Source of the DNA: Gammaproteobacteria bacterium
Lineage (GTDB): Bacteria; Pseudomonadota; Gammaproteobacteria; Pseudomonadales; Azotimanducaceae
Length of the DNA: 64,000 nt
Assembly: GCA_002704225.1 (NCBI GenBank)
Contig: PAFU01000030.1
Span: 4,535-68,534 of the forward strand
Direction: 5' to 3'
The notes beneath the pieces are model-generated. The model saw only the letters and a list, made by a program, of their open reading frames with translations. It did no database searches and was not told the DNA's origin. Positions 45,401 through 53,024 of the stretch are shown here, piece after piece (position 1 is the stretch's first letter; the number at the start of each line of letters is the position of its first letter). A program made the position numbers and the translations under genes.

Positions 45401-45609
45401 GGGACAATGTCCTTGATCGTGCTCGCCACTAAGTGTCCGTGATGGGGTAACCCGGTCGCAAAGGGCGGCCCGTCGTAAAAGATGAAAGGCTGTTTGCCCT
45501 TGGTTTTTTCCAGTGACTGTTTGAACGCATCGGTTTCCTCCCATAACTTGAGGATCTGATGCTCCATATCGACAAAGGAAAACGCACCGTTTTCTGCGGG
45601 TTCGGACAT
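42478..45609 (-). CDS. ileS: Isoleucyl-tRNA synthetase, type 2
   Basis: A 1043-residue class I synthetase charging tRNA-Ile. HIGH-type motif at residues 56-59 (PHHGHL), the editing CP1 insert, and KMSKS in AEDGKKMSKSLRNY. The overall length and C-terminal part (no zinc-finger Cys cluster at the end) match the eukaryote-like type 2 form, which is intrinsically less sensitive to mupirocin than the usual bacterial type 1. It is not next to lspA, unlike type 1 ileS in most gammaproteobacteria. Confidence 0.95.
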   Translation of the reverse strand: MSEPAENGAFSFVDMEHQILKLWEETDAFKQSLEKTKGKQPFIFYDGPPFATGLPHHGHLVASTIKDIVPRYWTMKGRYVMRRFGWDCHGLPIEHEIDKQLGMSAQDAVAKLGVAGYNDECRAIVQRYVKEWRHTVTRIGRWIDFDDDYKTMDTWYMESVWWVFKQLWDKGLIYQGVKVVPLSTALGTPLANFEATSNYQDVQDPAVTVLLKLREEDAYLAIWTTTPWTLPSNLAVCVGSDIDYQLVQDGDRRIYFAKERVDHYLGDDAHVLKEVKGAALVGLSYEPIFSYFTDQRDLGAFVVVSDDYVSTESGTGLVHQAPAFGEDDNRVLKSHGIDALVCPVTLTGEFTDEVSDFAGQHVKDADKGIIAMLKSAGSLYRQEVIQHSYPYCYRSNTPLIYRAIPSWYVRVTAIKDKLLEANAQINWVPEHIKEGRFGKWLDGAIDWAVSRNRVWGTPLPVWINDVTGNAVCMGSVDELEQYSGVRVSDLHREHVDGLEFALDGEEGVYRRIEEVLDCWFESGSMPYAQLHYPFENEDVFAAGFPAEFIAEGLDQTRGWFYTLTVLGAALFDKPAFRNVIVNGMVMAEDGKKMSKSLRNYTPPDDLMEAYGADALRLYAINSGLVKGEEQRFADAGVRDMVRRALLPWYNAFSFLRTYAAIDNWSPDKGLHGGDNVLDRWLLSRLQTLKSTVAREMEAYRLYNVVPQLFGFIEDLTNWYIRLNRGRFWGEDITPDKIAAYSTLYEVLLELAKLMAPFAPFLSEHLYQQLEALADRPASPSSVHLCDYPLPEADQIRPNLEVAVDRMQQVILLGRQKREEVKIGLRTPLAKLTIIHRDDSLLQDMRSLEGYLRDELNVMAIDYSTDEAGFIDLQAKPNFPLLGKRLGKRMKAFAQQIGQLGDEQIAELQAQGALTLEADGDVETFTVEEIEVKQQAKTGTNTISNSQISVDLDCELTPELVRRGYGREVVNRIQRERKERGFSVSDRIHVVFHADGVLAQAIAEHKDYIMGETLCLLMDHDASPQEVTAEIDDHAFSFQLGLAG

Positions 45610-45723
45610 TTGGGAAGCTCTGAATAAAACAGGGCGTTATAGTAACCGCTTTGCGAATGAGTTGCCGAACCCTGCTTGGCAAAAATAACTTCAATTCGAG
45701 TGGGTTTTTAAAAGGAGAGGACA

Positions 45724-46602
45724 ATGGATTTAAACGGTATGCAACTGGGCGCAGTGTTCCCACACAACGAAATCGGTACCAACCCGGCGGATATCAAGGC
45801 GTTTGCCCAAGGCGTCGAGGCGCTCGGCATTTCCCATCTGCTGATCTACGACCACGTGCTCGGCGCTGATCCAGATCGCGAGGGTGGCTTTCGTGGCCCC
45901 TACGACAAAGATGTAGCCTTCCATGAGCCTCTGACCACCTTCGCCTTTATCGCCGGGGTAACCGAACGACTGGAGATGATCACTACGATTATGATTCTGC
46001 CCCAGCGCCAAACCGTGCTGGCGGCAAAGCAGGCTGCCCAAGTGGCCTTGCTCTCTAACAACCGGTTTAAAATGGGCATCGGCGTTGGCTGGAACGAGGT
46101 GGAATACGTCGGATTGAACGAAGAATTTCGCAACCGGGGCAAACGACAAAGTGAACAAGTCGAATTAATGCGCCGCCTGTGGACAGAAGACTCGCTCGAC
46201 TATCACGGCGAATTCCATCGAATCGACAAGGCCAGCATCAAGCCAAGGCCCACCAAGGACATTCCCATCTGGTTTGGCGGTTCAGCCCCGGCGCTCCTTG
46301 ATCGCTGCGCGACATTGGGCGACGGCTGGATACCCCTGATGGGAGCGAATGAGAAAGCCCAGGCCTGCATTGATCGCATCAAAACCGGCCGTGAAGCCAT
46401 CGGCAAGAGCATGGACGGCTTTGGCATTCAAGCCCAGGCCCAGTACGCCGGCGGCACCCCGGAACGCTGGGTTAAACACGCCAAAGCGTGGCAAGGCATG
46501 GGCTGCACCCATTTGGCCATCGCCACCCACAATGCCGGGGAAACCGATGTGAATGGCCATTTGGCGAGAATTGCCGAATATCAGCAGGCTCTGGCCGATT
46601 GA
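45724..46602 (+). CDS. LLM-class flavin-dependent oxidoreductase (F420-type)
   Basis: A 292-residue luciferase-like enzyme. Seen: LGAVFPHNEIG, LLIYDHVLGADP, LEMITTIMILPQRQTVLAAKQ and GIGVGWNEVEYVGLNEEF. AAAGGAGAGG precedes ATG 45724 closely. It is divergent from ileS and convergent with another LLM enzyme. It is more like the 46611-47471 enzyme than the one at 17449. Cofactor (F420 or FMN) unresolved. Confidence 0.92.
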   Translation: MDLNGMQLGAVFPHNEIGTNPADIKAFAQGVEALGISHLLIYDHVLGADPDREGGFRGPYDKDVAFHEPLTTFAFIAGVTERLEMITTIMILPQRQTVLAAKQAAQVALLSNNRFKMGIGVGWNEVEYVGLNEEFRNRGKRQSEQVELMRRLWTEDSLDYHGEFHRIDKASIKPRPTKDIPIWFGGSAPALLDRCATLGDGWIPLMGANEKAQACIDRIKTGREAIGKSMDGFGIQAQAQYAGGTPERWVKHAKAWQGMGCTHLAIATHNAGETDVNGHLARIAEYQQALAD

Positions 46603-46610
46603 GAAACGGG

Positions 46611-47471
46611 CTAGGCGGCTGGTTGCATCGCCAAAAGGGCATCCAGTCGCTGCTCAAGCTTCGCCACACTTCTCGCGAACAGTGGCACCACCACCTGATC
46701 CGCGCCTTCCGCTGCGTATTCGGCCAGCGTTCGTGGCGTTACCGGGTGTCGATTGGGCCCCACGATCACCTGTATGTCAGCGCGACGACGACCGCTACCT
46801 GCCAAGGCAGCGTCCAGACTGTTGAGGCGAGCACGCAAATCTTCCGGCGCCAAATCGTAGCCATACCAACCGTCACCCAGACGGGCAACCCGGCGCATTG
46901 CAGGGTCGGATTCGCCGCCGAAGATGATCGGCGGATGCGGGCGTTGAACGGGTTTAGGGTTGAAATGGCATGGCTTGAGCGTCACAGACTCGCCCGTGAA
47001 TTCGGATACACCGTCTGACCAAAGTGCTTTCATGGCCAGCAGGTATTCTTCGGTTCGCGGCGCCCGAGTAGCGAAATCCATACCCAGATTCTCAAACTCT
47101 TCTTTTAGCCAGCCGATGCCGACGCCAAAATCCACCCGGCCACCGGACAAATAATCCAAATCAGCCACCATCTTTGCCGTATAGACCGGTTGTCGCTGAG
47201 GCACGAGGCAGATACCGGTGCCCAGTCTGACCCGTTCCGTATGGGCCGCGATAAAGGTCAAGGCACTGAAGGGATCCAACAAGCCTTCCGGATCTCCGGG
47301 CAAGCGCCCGTCATCAGAGTATGGATAGGTCGACGCATAGTCGGGAAAGAACAACACATGCTCGGGCACCCAGATCCCATACACGCCCTTGGCTTCCGCC
47401 ATTTGAACCGCGTCCTTAATAAAACCGGGCTCTGTGGACTCGTTAAAAGCCATCGCTACACTAATTTTCAT
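46611..47471 (-). CDS. LLM-class oxidoreductase (F420-type)
   Basis: A 286-residue luciferase-like enzyme. Seen: GVYGIWVPEHVLFF, VRLGTGICLVPQRQPVYTAK, GGRVDFGVGIGWLKEEFENLG. The WLKEEF pattern belongs to the F420-associated LLM subfamily (TIGR03619-like). It is 29 bp downstream of the hydrolase on the same strand, so the two may act in sequence. Confidence 0.92.
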   Translation of the reverse strand: MKISVAMAFNESTEPGFIKDAVQMAEAKGVYGIWVPEHVLFFPDYASTYPYSDDGRLPGDPEGLLDPFSALTFIAAHTERVRLGTGICLVPQRQPVYTAKMVADLDYLSGGRVDFGVGIGWLKEEFENLGMDFATRAPRTEEYLLAMKALWSDGVSEFTGESVTLKPCHFNPKPVQRPHPPIIFGGESDPAMRRVARLGDGWYGYDLAPEDLRARLNSLDAALAGSGRRRADIQVIVGPNRHPVTPRTLAEYAAEGADQVVVPLFARSVAKLEQRLDALLAMQPAA

Positions 47472-47500
47472 ATGCTTCCCCCTTCCTCGTGAGTATCGTT

Positions 47501-48400
47501 TTAGCCAACAGCACTGACTATCTGTGAATCTGCACCTGCTCGAATGAAGTCGGCGACCAAGTCAGGATCCTGCATAACGATAAAGTGAGTCAAATCGGGC
47601 AAATGCACATCCTGACCATGCGGAAATTGACTCGCTAACGCCGGCCAGGTTGGAGAGGCCGAAAAGTCCATTTCCTTACTGTCTGGATCCCTGGGATCCG
47701 CTCTGAGGACAATCACCGGCACCTTTATGTTGGGCAGAAGCTGATACAGATTGGCGTCAAAATTACCCATGTAAATCGAGGCCTCAACGTAGCCAGGACA
47801 CGCAAGCTCAAAACCCTCACCCGACGACGCCGGTAACACACCGTATTCGCAGTAGTCGTCAAACACCTTACGCTGCCAAATCTTATAGGGCATGCGGTCG
47901 GCGTAGCGCTCGCGCATTTCATCGATTGAGGAAAAGTGGCCACGCCGACGTGCAACCGGATGCTCTTCCACCGATGCAAACCCCTCGTCGCCGCGTTCTC
48001 GGTAGACATCCGGTGAAAAAATCACTGGGTCGACCAAAACCAAGTGCTTGAAAAATTCAGCGTGATGTCCTGCCACGTGGGTAACGCAGTGTCCACCCAT
48101 GGAATGACCTACCCCAATGGCATCTTTCAGCTCCAACGCTTGGCTGACCCGAATCAAATCGTCCCCGAACTGGGCCCAAGTAAAGGGCTCTGAATTCGAG
48201 GACCGGCCATGACCGCGCATGTCCACGGCGTAGATATGCCAATCCCGAGGCAGCTTGGCCACAACTTGATCCCAACAGCGGGCGTGAAACCCTGTGGCAT
48301 GTACCAGCAAAACCTGCTGCCCGCCGGGCTTACCCCATTCAAATACACACAGATCGACATCGGGAAAACGAATCAACTGTTCTTTCGGAGACATGGGCAT
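47501..48400 (-). CDS. Alpha/beta hydrolase
   Basis: A 299-residue hydrolase. Seen: LLVHATGFHARCWDQV, VDMRGHGRSS, nucleophile GHSMGGHC, and catalytic His in LTHFIVMQDP. I take ATG 48400; a GTG at 48409 or ATG at 48394 are alternatives with equally weak ribosome sites. Upstream of the LLM oxidoreductase in one probable transcript. Divergent from idi. Confidence 0.9.
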   Translation of the reverse strand: MPMSPKEQLIRFPDVDLCVFEWGKPGGQQVLLVHATGFHARCWDQVVAKLPRDWHIYAVDMRGHGRSSNSEPFTWAQFGDDLIRVSQALELKDAIGVGHSMGGHCVTHVAGHHAEFFKHLVLVDPVIFSPDVYRERGDEGFASVEEHPVARRRGHFSSIDEMRERYADRMPYKIWQRKVFDDYCEYGVLPASSGEGFELACPGYVEASIYMGNFDANLYQLLPNIKVPVIVLRADPRDPDSKEMDFSASPTWPALASQFPHGQDVHLPDLTHFIVMQDPDLVADFIRAGADSQIVSAVG

Positions 48401-48426
48401 AGACTTCACTTGTGTTTAACGCTGTT

Positions 48427-48455
48427 TTGCCGAGCTTGTTGGCGGGCCTTATAAT
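48427..48455 (+). promoter_or_regulatory. Sigma-70-like promoter for idi
   Basis: TTGCCG (48427-48432) and a perfect TATAAT (48450-48455) are separated by 17 bp. It lies in the idi/hydrolase intergenic space pointing toward idi, leaving a leader of about 85 bases with a GGGG...CCCC hairpin. Confidence 0.65.
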
Positions 48456-48548
48456 AGGACAGCAATTGTAGTCCGTAGGTGAAACTGCAGAAATGGGGTT
48501 ACACTTTCCCCTTAACCAACACAGCATCCTACATTCCGACAGGTAACG

Positions 48549-49109
48549 ATGACTAACACACTGACAACCCGAGCCGAGGTCGTTTCCTTTGACACAGAGC
48601 CACTCATATTGGTGAATTCCAAGGATGAGGCCGTCGGGGAAATGCTTAAAGCCGACTGTCACCAGGGCGACGGTAAACTGCATCGCGCGTTTTCGTTGTT
48701 CATATTCAATTCTTCGAATCAGTTGCTGGTTCATCAGCGCGCCGACAGCAAGCCCTTGTGGGGAGGGTTCTGGACTAACTCCTGTTGCTCACATCCTCGC
48801 GTGGGTGAAACCATGGAAGAGGCCGTAGCTCGCCGCAGCCAGGAGGAGCTCGGATTTTCCACCGAAACGCGTTTCATCTATAAATTCGAATACACCGCAC
48901 ACTTTGAGGACATAGGCACGGAGCACGAACTGTGCTCGGTCTTCGTTGGCCAGTATGACGGCGAACCACGCATCAACTCTGAAGAAATACGCGACTACCG
49001 CTGGGTAAGCGCCGCAGAGGTAGATCGCATGTTGGACGATGAACACATGGCGACTACCCCGTGGTTCGCGATGGAATGGCGACAACTGAAGTCTCAGGGC
49101 TTAGTTTAG
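48549..49109 (+). CDS. idi: Isopentenyl-diphosphate delta-isomerase, type 1
   Basis: A 186-residue NUDIX-fold enzyme interconverting IPP and DMAPP. Seen: HRAFSLFIFN, LLVHQRADSKPLW, catalytic-Cys motif WTNSCCSHPR, and GETMEEAVARRSQEELGF. AGGTAACG precedes ATG 48549. Type 1 idi is not universal in gammaproteobacteria using the MEP pathway. No carotenoid or terpene genes are in the window to explain it. Confidence 0.95.
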   Translation: MTNTLTTRAEVVSFDTEPLILVNSKDEAVGEMLKADCHQGDGKLHRAFSLFIFNSSNQLLVHQRADSKPLWGGFWTNSCCSHPRVGETMEEAVARRSQEELGFSTETRFIYKFEYTAHFEDIGTEHELCSVFVGQYDGEPRINSEEIRDYRWVSAAEVDRMLDDEHMATTPWFAMEWRQLKSQGLV

Positions 49110-49154
49110 ACCGACCCTCTGCTGGCCGGCGCACATCGCGCTATCATTGATTGT

Positions 49155-49919
49155 TCACCGACTTTTCATGGTGCTGGGCTTGACCGAAGGTCCAGCCACT
49201 TGGGTGTGCCGATCAAACCATTGATCCCCAGTTTCACCCAATCGCGCACGGATGCCACGCTTGATTTTCGACGTGGTGCCAGACGGAAAAGTCGCCATGC
49301 GTTTCGCCAAATCTGTCGCGCACGCTATCACCTGGGCGTCGTCCACACATTGAGTAGCCAAACCCAAACGCAACAGCTCCGGACCGGCAATTCGGTCACC
49401 GACCAAGGTCACTTGGGCAATCACCGCCTCGCTATGACGCAGATTCAACCACGCCATGTTATACGGTGCCGCCATACCGATTTGCACCTCACCGACTTGC
49501 AGAAACGATTTCTCACCGACCACCAAGTAGTCACAGGCGATGGCCAGCGCGGCACCGCCATTGATGGCATAGCGCTCCATGGCTCCGATCAACGGGGTGC
49601 TGCATTCAAATAGCGCGCGGTGGGCGCCGCGCCAAATTTGTTGAAAATCCGGCAGCCATTCGGGTTCGGGGGTATCGTTGAACGCTGCTAGATCCAAACC
49701 CGAACAAAAGCTGCCACCAGCCCCCCGAAGTACGATGGCCTGAACGTCTGCATCTGCATCCAAGCGCGCGATGCCCTCGGCTAAACCCAGCCCAAGGGGA
49801 CCGACAATGGCGTTTTTTCGTTCTGGGCGGTTCAGGATCACTTCGCCCCAACACGCTCCCTCGTCTGCTTGGTGTTTCGTTACCCAAACGGCGTCGTTGG
49901 CCTGCAATAGATTCGTCAT
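49155..49919 (-). CDS. Enoyl-CoA hydratase/isomerase family protein
   Basis: A 254-residue crotonase. Seen: VILNRPERKNAI, oxyanion GAGGSFCSGLDL, MERYAINGGAALAIACDY and GEVQIGMAAPYNMAW. ATG 49919 follows AGAAGGGGG; the frame includes a TTG one codon earlier. It differs from the 40809 copy. Upstream on the same strand are the DMT and MATE genes. Confidence 0.9.
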   Translation of the reverse strand: MTNLLQANDAVWVTKHQADEGACWGEVILNRPERKNAIVGPLGLGLAEGIARLDADADVQAIVLRGAGGSFCSGLDLAAFNDTPEPEWLPDFQQIWRGAHRALFECSTPLIGAMERYAINGGAALAIACDYLVVGEKSFLQVGEVQIGMAAPYNMAWLNLRHSEAVIAQVTLVGDRIAGPELLRLGLATQCVDDAQVIACATDLAKRMATFPSGTTSKIKRGIRARLGETGDQWFDRHTQVAGPSVKPSTMKSR

Positions 49920-49930
49920 CAATCCCCCTT

Positions 49931-50854
49931 CTAGAACAACATCAATATACCGAGTACCAGCAGGACCATTCCAAGAACTTCCCGCCGGCGCACTCGCTCA
50001 TTTAACAGCCAGACCGAAGTCATGAGCGTAAAGAGTAACTCAATCTGACCCAGCGCCCGAACCATGGCCGCATTGTAGAGCGCCATCGCCGTGAACCAAC
50101 ACGCCGAGGCCACCATGGCTATCAGCCCGACCAACAACGCCGGCCGCCAGTGCAGTAGCACCTGGGTGAGTTGGCCCGGTTCCGAAAATCTAAGGTAACA
50201 ACCCATAAAGACAGTCTGCAACGTTACGGCCACAGCCAAAGTGAACGAGGCGACCAACAGGGCCTGATCAAAGCTGGCTTCCACCAACCCTGCATCCGCC
50301 ATCATCGGCTCCAACAGCGCCAAACTGGCACCACGGTAGCAAATAGCGCACAGCGCCAAAAACGTCGCGGCCAGAACGCCAAACCAGACCCGACGGTCTG
50401 CTCGGACTAAGTCTTTCGGGCGAATATTGCCCGACAACAAAAACACGCCCAACAAGCTGATACCAATGCCGCCGAGCGCTTGGGCGCTTACGCTTTCACC
50501 CAGCAATAGTAGGCCCAACATAACCGCCTGAACCGCTTCAGTTTTGCTCAGAGCGGTACCTAGCGCAAAGTGCGAACCGCTGACCGCAGCCACCAAGGCG
50601 GAAGTTGCCACACTCTGAGCAACGGCCCCCACACTGACGAAAAGCAAAAACCGCTGGTTTGGCACAAGCCCGCTCGAGGCATTGGAGAAGTCCGCCATGA
50701 AACCAAAAAACAACCACGCAAAGGGCAGTGCAAACAGAAAACGTACGTAGGCTGCCCCGTTAACCGACAGATTTCCTGTCAAACGTCGCTGGAGCAAGGA
50801 ACGCAGGTTTTGCAGAAAGGCACCCGCAATGGTAAGCACGATCCAAGGACTCAT
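49931..50854 (-). CDS. EamA-like drug/metabolite transporter
   Basis: A 307-residue membrane protein with ten hydrophobic helices in two EamA-like repeats (first ending GISLLGVFLLSGN, second with LIAMVASACWFTAMALYNAAM). Its ATG overlaps the TGA of the MATE gene (50851-50854), so the two are translationally coupled exporters. Substrate unknown. Confidence 0.88.
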   Translation of the reverse strand: MSPWIVLTIAGAFLQNLRSLLQRRLTGNLSVNGAAYVRFLFALPFAWLFFGFMADFSNASSGLVPNQRFLLFVSVGAVAQSVATSALVAAVSGSHFALGTALSKTEAVQAVMLGLLLLGESVSAQALGGIGISLLGVFLLSGNIRPKDLVRADRRVWFGVLAATFLALCAICYRGASLALLEPMMADAGLVEASFDQALLVASFTLAVAVTLQTVFMGCYLRFSEPGQLTQVLLHWRPALLVGLIAMVASACWFTAMALYNAAMVRALGQIELLFTLMTSVWLLNERVRRREVLGMVLLVLGILMLF

Positions 50855-52221
50855 AACGGGATCAGCGCCCGATTAGAAATCATATTGAAGCGCATACCCA
50901 AGGCGGCAGATGCCGCTACCAGTCCGGCGGCGAGGCCAAGCCAATAGCCCGAAACACCGTAGTCCAGACCCGCAAAGAACCCAAAGCCCAATATCCACGC
51001 GATAGGGAAGCCAAACAGCCAGTAACAGCTGAAGGCAATAAAAAATGGCACGGCGGTGTCTTTGAAGCCACGCAGCGCTCCCATGGCATTGACTTGCACC
51101 CCATCAAAAATCAGAAAACAGGCCACAATGCCTAACAGGCTCGTGGCGATGCCAATAACCTCAGCCTGCTGGGTGTAGAGACCGATCAACCAAGGGCCCG
51201 CAAGCAGCAGCAGGACGATCGAAACCGTCGCAAAGGCCGCGCTGGCGGCCATGGCCAGCCAGCCTACGTGACGAGCCGCCGCCACATTGCCGGCACCCAC
51301 GTTGAAGCCCACGCGAATCGAAGTGGCCATACCCAAGCCGAGAGGCACCATAAAGATCAGCCCGCTCAAATTATTGATGATTTGGTGAGCAGCAACGGTT
51401 TCGGGCCCCAATCGCCCGATCAGCAAGGTCACGACGGCAAAAAAACCAAACTCCACAAACGTTGCCATCCCTATGGGCAAACCTACCCGAAACAGAGTCG
51501 CGATTTGACGGGTATTCGGCGGGCTAAACCGAGCGAAGAGACCAAAGCGCGACACTCTCGAGAACGCCACAACACCGGCCATGGCCAACAGTTCCAGCAA
51601 CATAACCAAGGCGGTGGCCCAGCCACAGCCCTCGGCTCCCATCGGCTCGATGCCAAGGCCACCGAACACGAACCAGTAATTCAGCGGTATCTTTAACAAC
51701 AAACCAATCCCCGCAATCAGCATGGCTGGCTTTGTCCAGGAAAGACCTTCGCAGAAGTACCGAAGGGCAAAGTACCCCAACACAGGCACCATGCCCCAGC
51801 TTGCGGCACTCAGGTACCCCATCGTGACATCAACAATCGCCGCCTCGATGCCTAACGCCAGATAGACGGGGCCCGCGCTTTTGAGGCCGATCGTCAACAC
51901 AATGCCCAACCCCAGCGCTACCCAAAGCCCCTGACGAGTAACTTCCCCTACCTCAGCGTCCTTACCGGCACCATTGAGCTGAGCAATCATTGGGGTTGTA
52001 GACATCACCACACCACTGACCAGCATCAGCGTTGGCCAAAGTACCGCACCGCCCAACGCCACGCCGGCAAGCTCCAATGCCCCAACTTGACCCGCCATAA
52101 TCGTGTCGGCCACGCCCATGCCCATTTGCGCCAACTGGGCAGCCACCAAGGGCAACGCCAAACGAATCAACTGGGTCAGTTCGAAGCGTGTGCTGCCGGG
52201 TATGCCTTTTTCCTGTCGCAT
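50851..52221 (-). CDS. MATE-family efflux transporter (NorM-like)
   Basis: A 456-residue membrane protein with 12 helices. Seen: LIRLALPLVAAQLAQMGMGVADTIMAGQVG, and the pseudo-repeat GLPIGMATFVEFGFFAVVTLLIGRLG. The family exports cations and drugs using Na+ or H+. Start at ATG 52221; the open frame continues to 52356 without family sequence and across the upstream regulatory DNA. A Fur-box-like site lies 84-102 bp upstream. Confidence 0.9.
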   Translation of the reverse strand: MRQEKGIPGSTRFELTQLIRLALPLVAAQLAQMGMGVADTIMAGQVGALELAGVALGGAVLWPTLMLVSGVVMSTTPMIAQLNGAGKDAEVGEVTRQGLWVALGLGIVLTIGLKSAGPVYLALGIEAAIVDVTMGYLSAASWGMVPVLGYFALRYFCEGLSWTKPAMLIAGIGLLLKIPLNYWFVFGGLGIEPMGAEGCGWATALVMLLELLAMAGVVAFSRVSRFGLFARFSPPNTRQIATLFRVGLPIGMATFVEFGFFAVVTLLIGRLGPETVAAHQIINNLSGLIFMVPLGLGMATSIRVGFNVGAGNVAAARHVGWLAMAASAAFATVSIVLLLLAGPWLIGLYTQQAEVIGIATSLLGIVACFLIFDGVQVNAMGALRGFKDTAVPFFIAFSCYWLFGFPIAWILGFGFFAGLDYGVSGYWLGLAAGLVAASAALGMRFNMISNRALIPL

Positions 52222-52304
52222 AGCGCTCTGGGTCAATGTACGTGGTGGCGGGATTGTACGCTTCTTTCCTGTGAGCGCACGGCATCCTCTCTCAGCTGCT
52301 AAAT

Positions 52305-52323
52305 GGGAATAATTATCATTTGC
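52305..52323. promoter_or_regulatory. Fur-box-like site
   Basis: Matches the 19 bp Fur consensus at 13 positions (core AATAATTATCATTT). It lies between MATE (52221, minus) and rubrerythrin (52509, plus), closer to the MATE start. Fur is encoded at 15880, so iron control of either gene is plausible. Confidence 0.5.
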
Positions 52324-52348
52324 AAAAACAATCGTAAGGTGAGTTTTG

Positions 52349-52363
52349 ATAGGCAAAGCCTAT
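52349..52363 (+). promoter_or_regulatory. OxyR-type binding site upstream of rubrerythrin
   Basis: ATAGGCAAAGCCTAT is a perfect dyad that fits the OxyR half-site pattern ATAG-N7-CTAT. Seven bases later a poor second copy would start (52371). A -10 TATACT at 52408-52413 follows with a weak -35, so an activator next to the -35 region is the expected geometry. oxyR is encoded 2.6 kb downstream. Confidence 0.6.
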
Positions 52364-52407
52364 ATTTATGATCTAAACATTCAAATAGAAAGATTGGTTC
52401 AAGTACC

Positions 52408-52413
52408 TATACT
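52408..52413 (+). promoter_or_regulatory. Probable rubrerythrin -10 element
   Basis: TATACT, about 95 bp before the rubrerythrin start. No good -35 at 17 bp, consistent with activation from the OxyR-like site upstream. Confidence 0.45.
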
Positions 52414-52508
52414 GCGCTGCATCGGTAGACCGCTCGCCGATGACTCAAAGAGTCTTTGACCATCGGTTCACCAAACGAACCACCTAAACGATTATGGAGT
52501 TCATGCAA

Positions 52509-52925
52509 ATGGATCTTAAAGAAAGCGAAACTTTACAGAACCTGAAGGACGCCTTTGCCGGCGAATCTCAGGCCAACCGTCGATACCTGTACTTTGCAGC
52601 AAAGGCTGACATTGAGGGCGAAAATGACGTAGCCGCCGTATTCCGCTCAACTGCTGAAGGCGAAACAGGTCACGCACACGGCCACCTTGAATACATGGAA
52701 GCTGTTGGCGATCCCGCAACGGGCCTGCCCATGGGTAACACTGCGGACAACCTACGTGCATCCGTCGCAGGCGAAACCCATGAGTACACAGACATGTACC
52801 CTGGCATGGCGAAAACCGCTCGTGATGAAGGCTTTGATGAAATCGCAGATTGGTTCGAGACGCTAGCTAAGGCTGAGCGGTCTCACGCTAACCGGTTCCA
52901 GAAAGCTCTCGATGCAATGGGCTAA
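52509..52925 (+). CDS. Rubrerythrin (erythrin domain only)
   Basis: A 138-residue ferritin-like di-iron protein, an NAD(P)H-linked peroxide scavenger in the family. Iron-ligand motifs: AGES (E19), [11 protein letters not shown] (E50, H55), AGETHEY and AERSHANRF (E123, H126). No C-terminal rubredoxin domain, so electrons come from a partner. ATG 52509 is nine bases after GGAG; ATGs at 52494 and 52503 are in frame but less well spaced. It has its own terminator, then the Fe-S and DUF3501 genes. Confidence 0.95.
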   Translation: MDLKESETLQNLKDAFAGESQANRRYLYFAAKADIEGENDVAAVFRSTAEGETGHAHGHLEYMEAVGDPATGLPMGNTADNLRASVAGETHEYTDMYPGMAKTARDEGFDEIADWFETLAKAERSHANRFQKALDAMG

Positions 52926-52948
52926 ACCCCACTGTGACGCGAACGATA

Positions 52949-52974
52949 AAGGGGCTTTCAACAGCCCCTTTTTT
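52949..52974 (+). terminator. Terminator after rubrerythrin
   Basis: AAGGGGCT and AGCCCCTT form an 8 bp stem with loop TTCAAC, ending in TTTTTT (52969-52974). It separates rubrerythrin from the Fe-S gene at 53025, though partial readthrough is likely given the conserved cluster. Confidence 0.92.
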
Positions 52975-53024
52975 ATTGGTACGGCAAAGATAGCCAACAT
53001 GAATCAACGTGATAGAGGTCTTCA

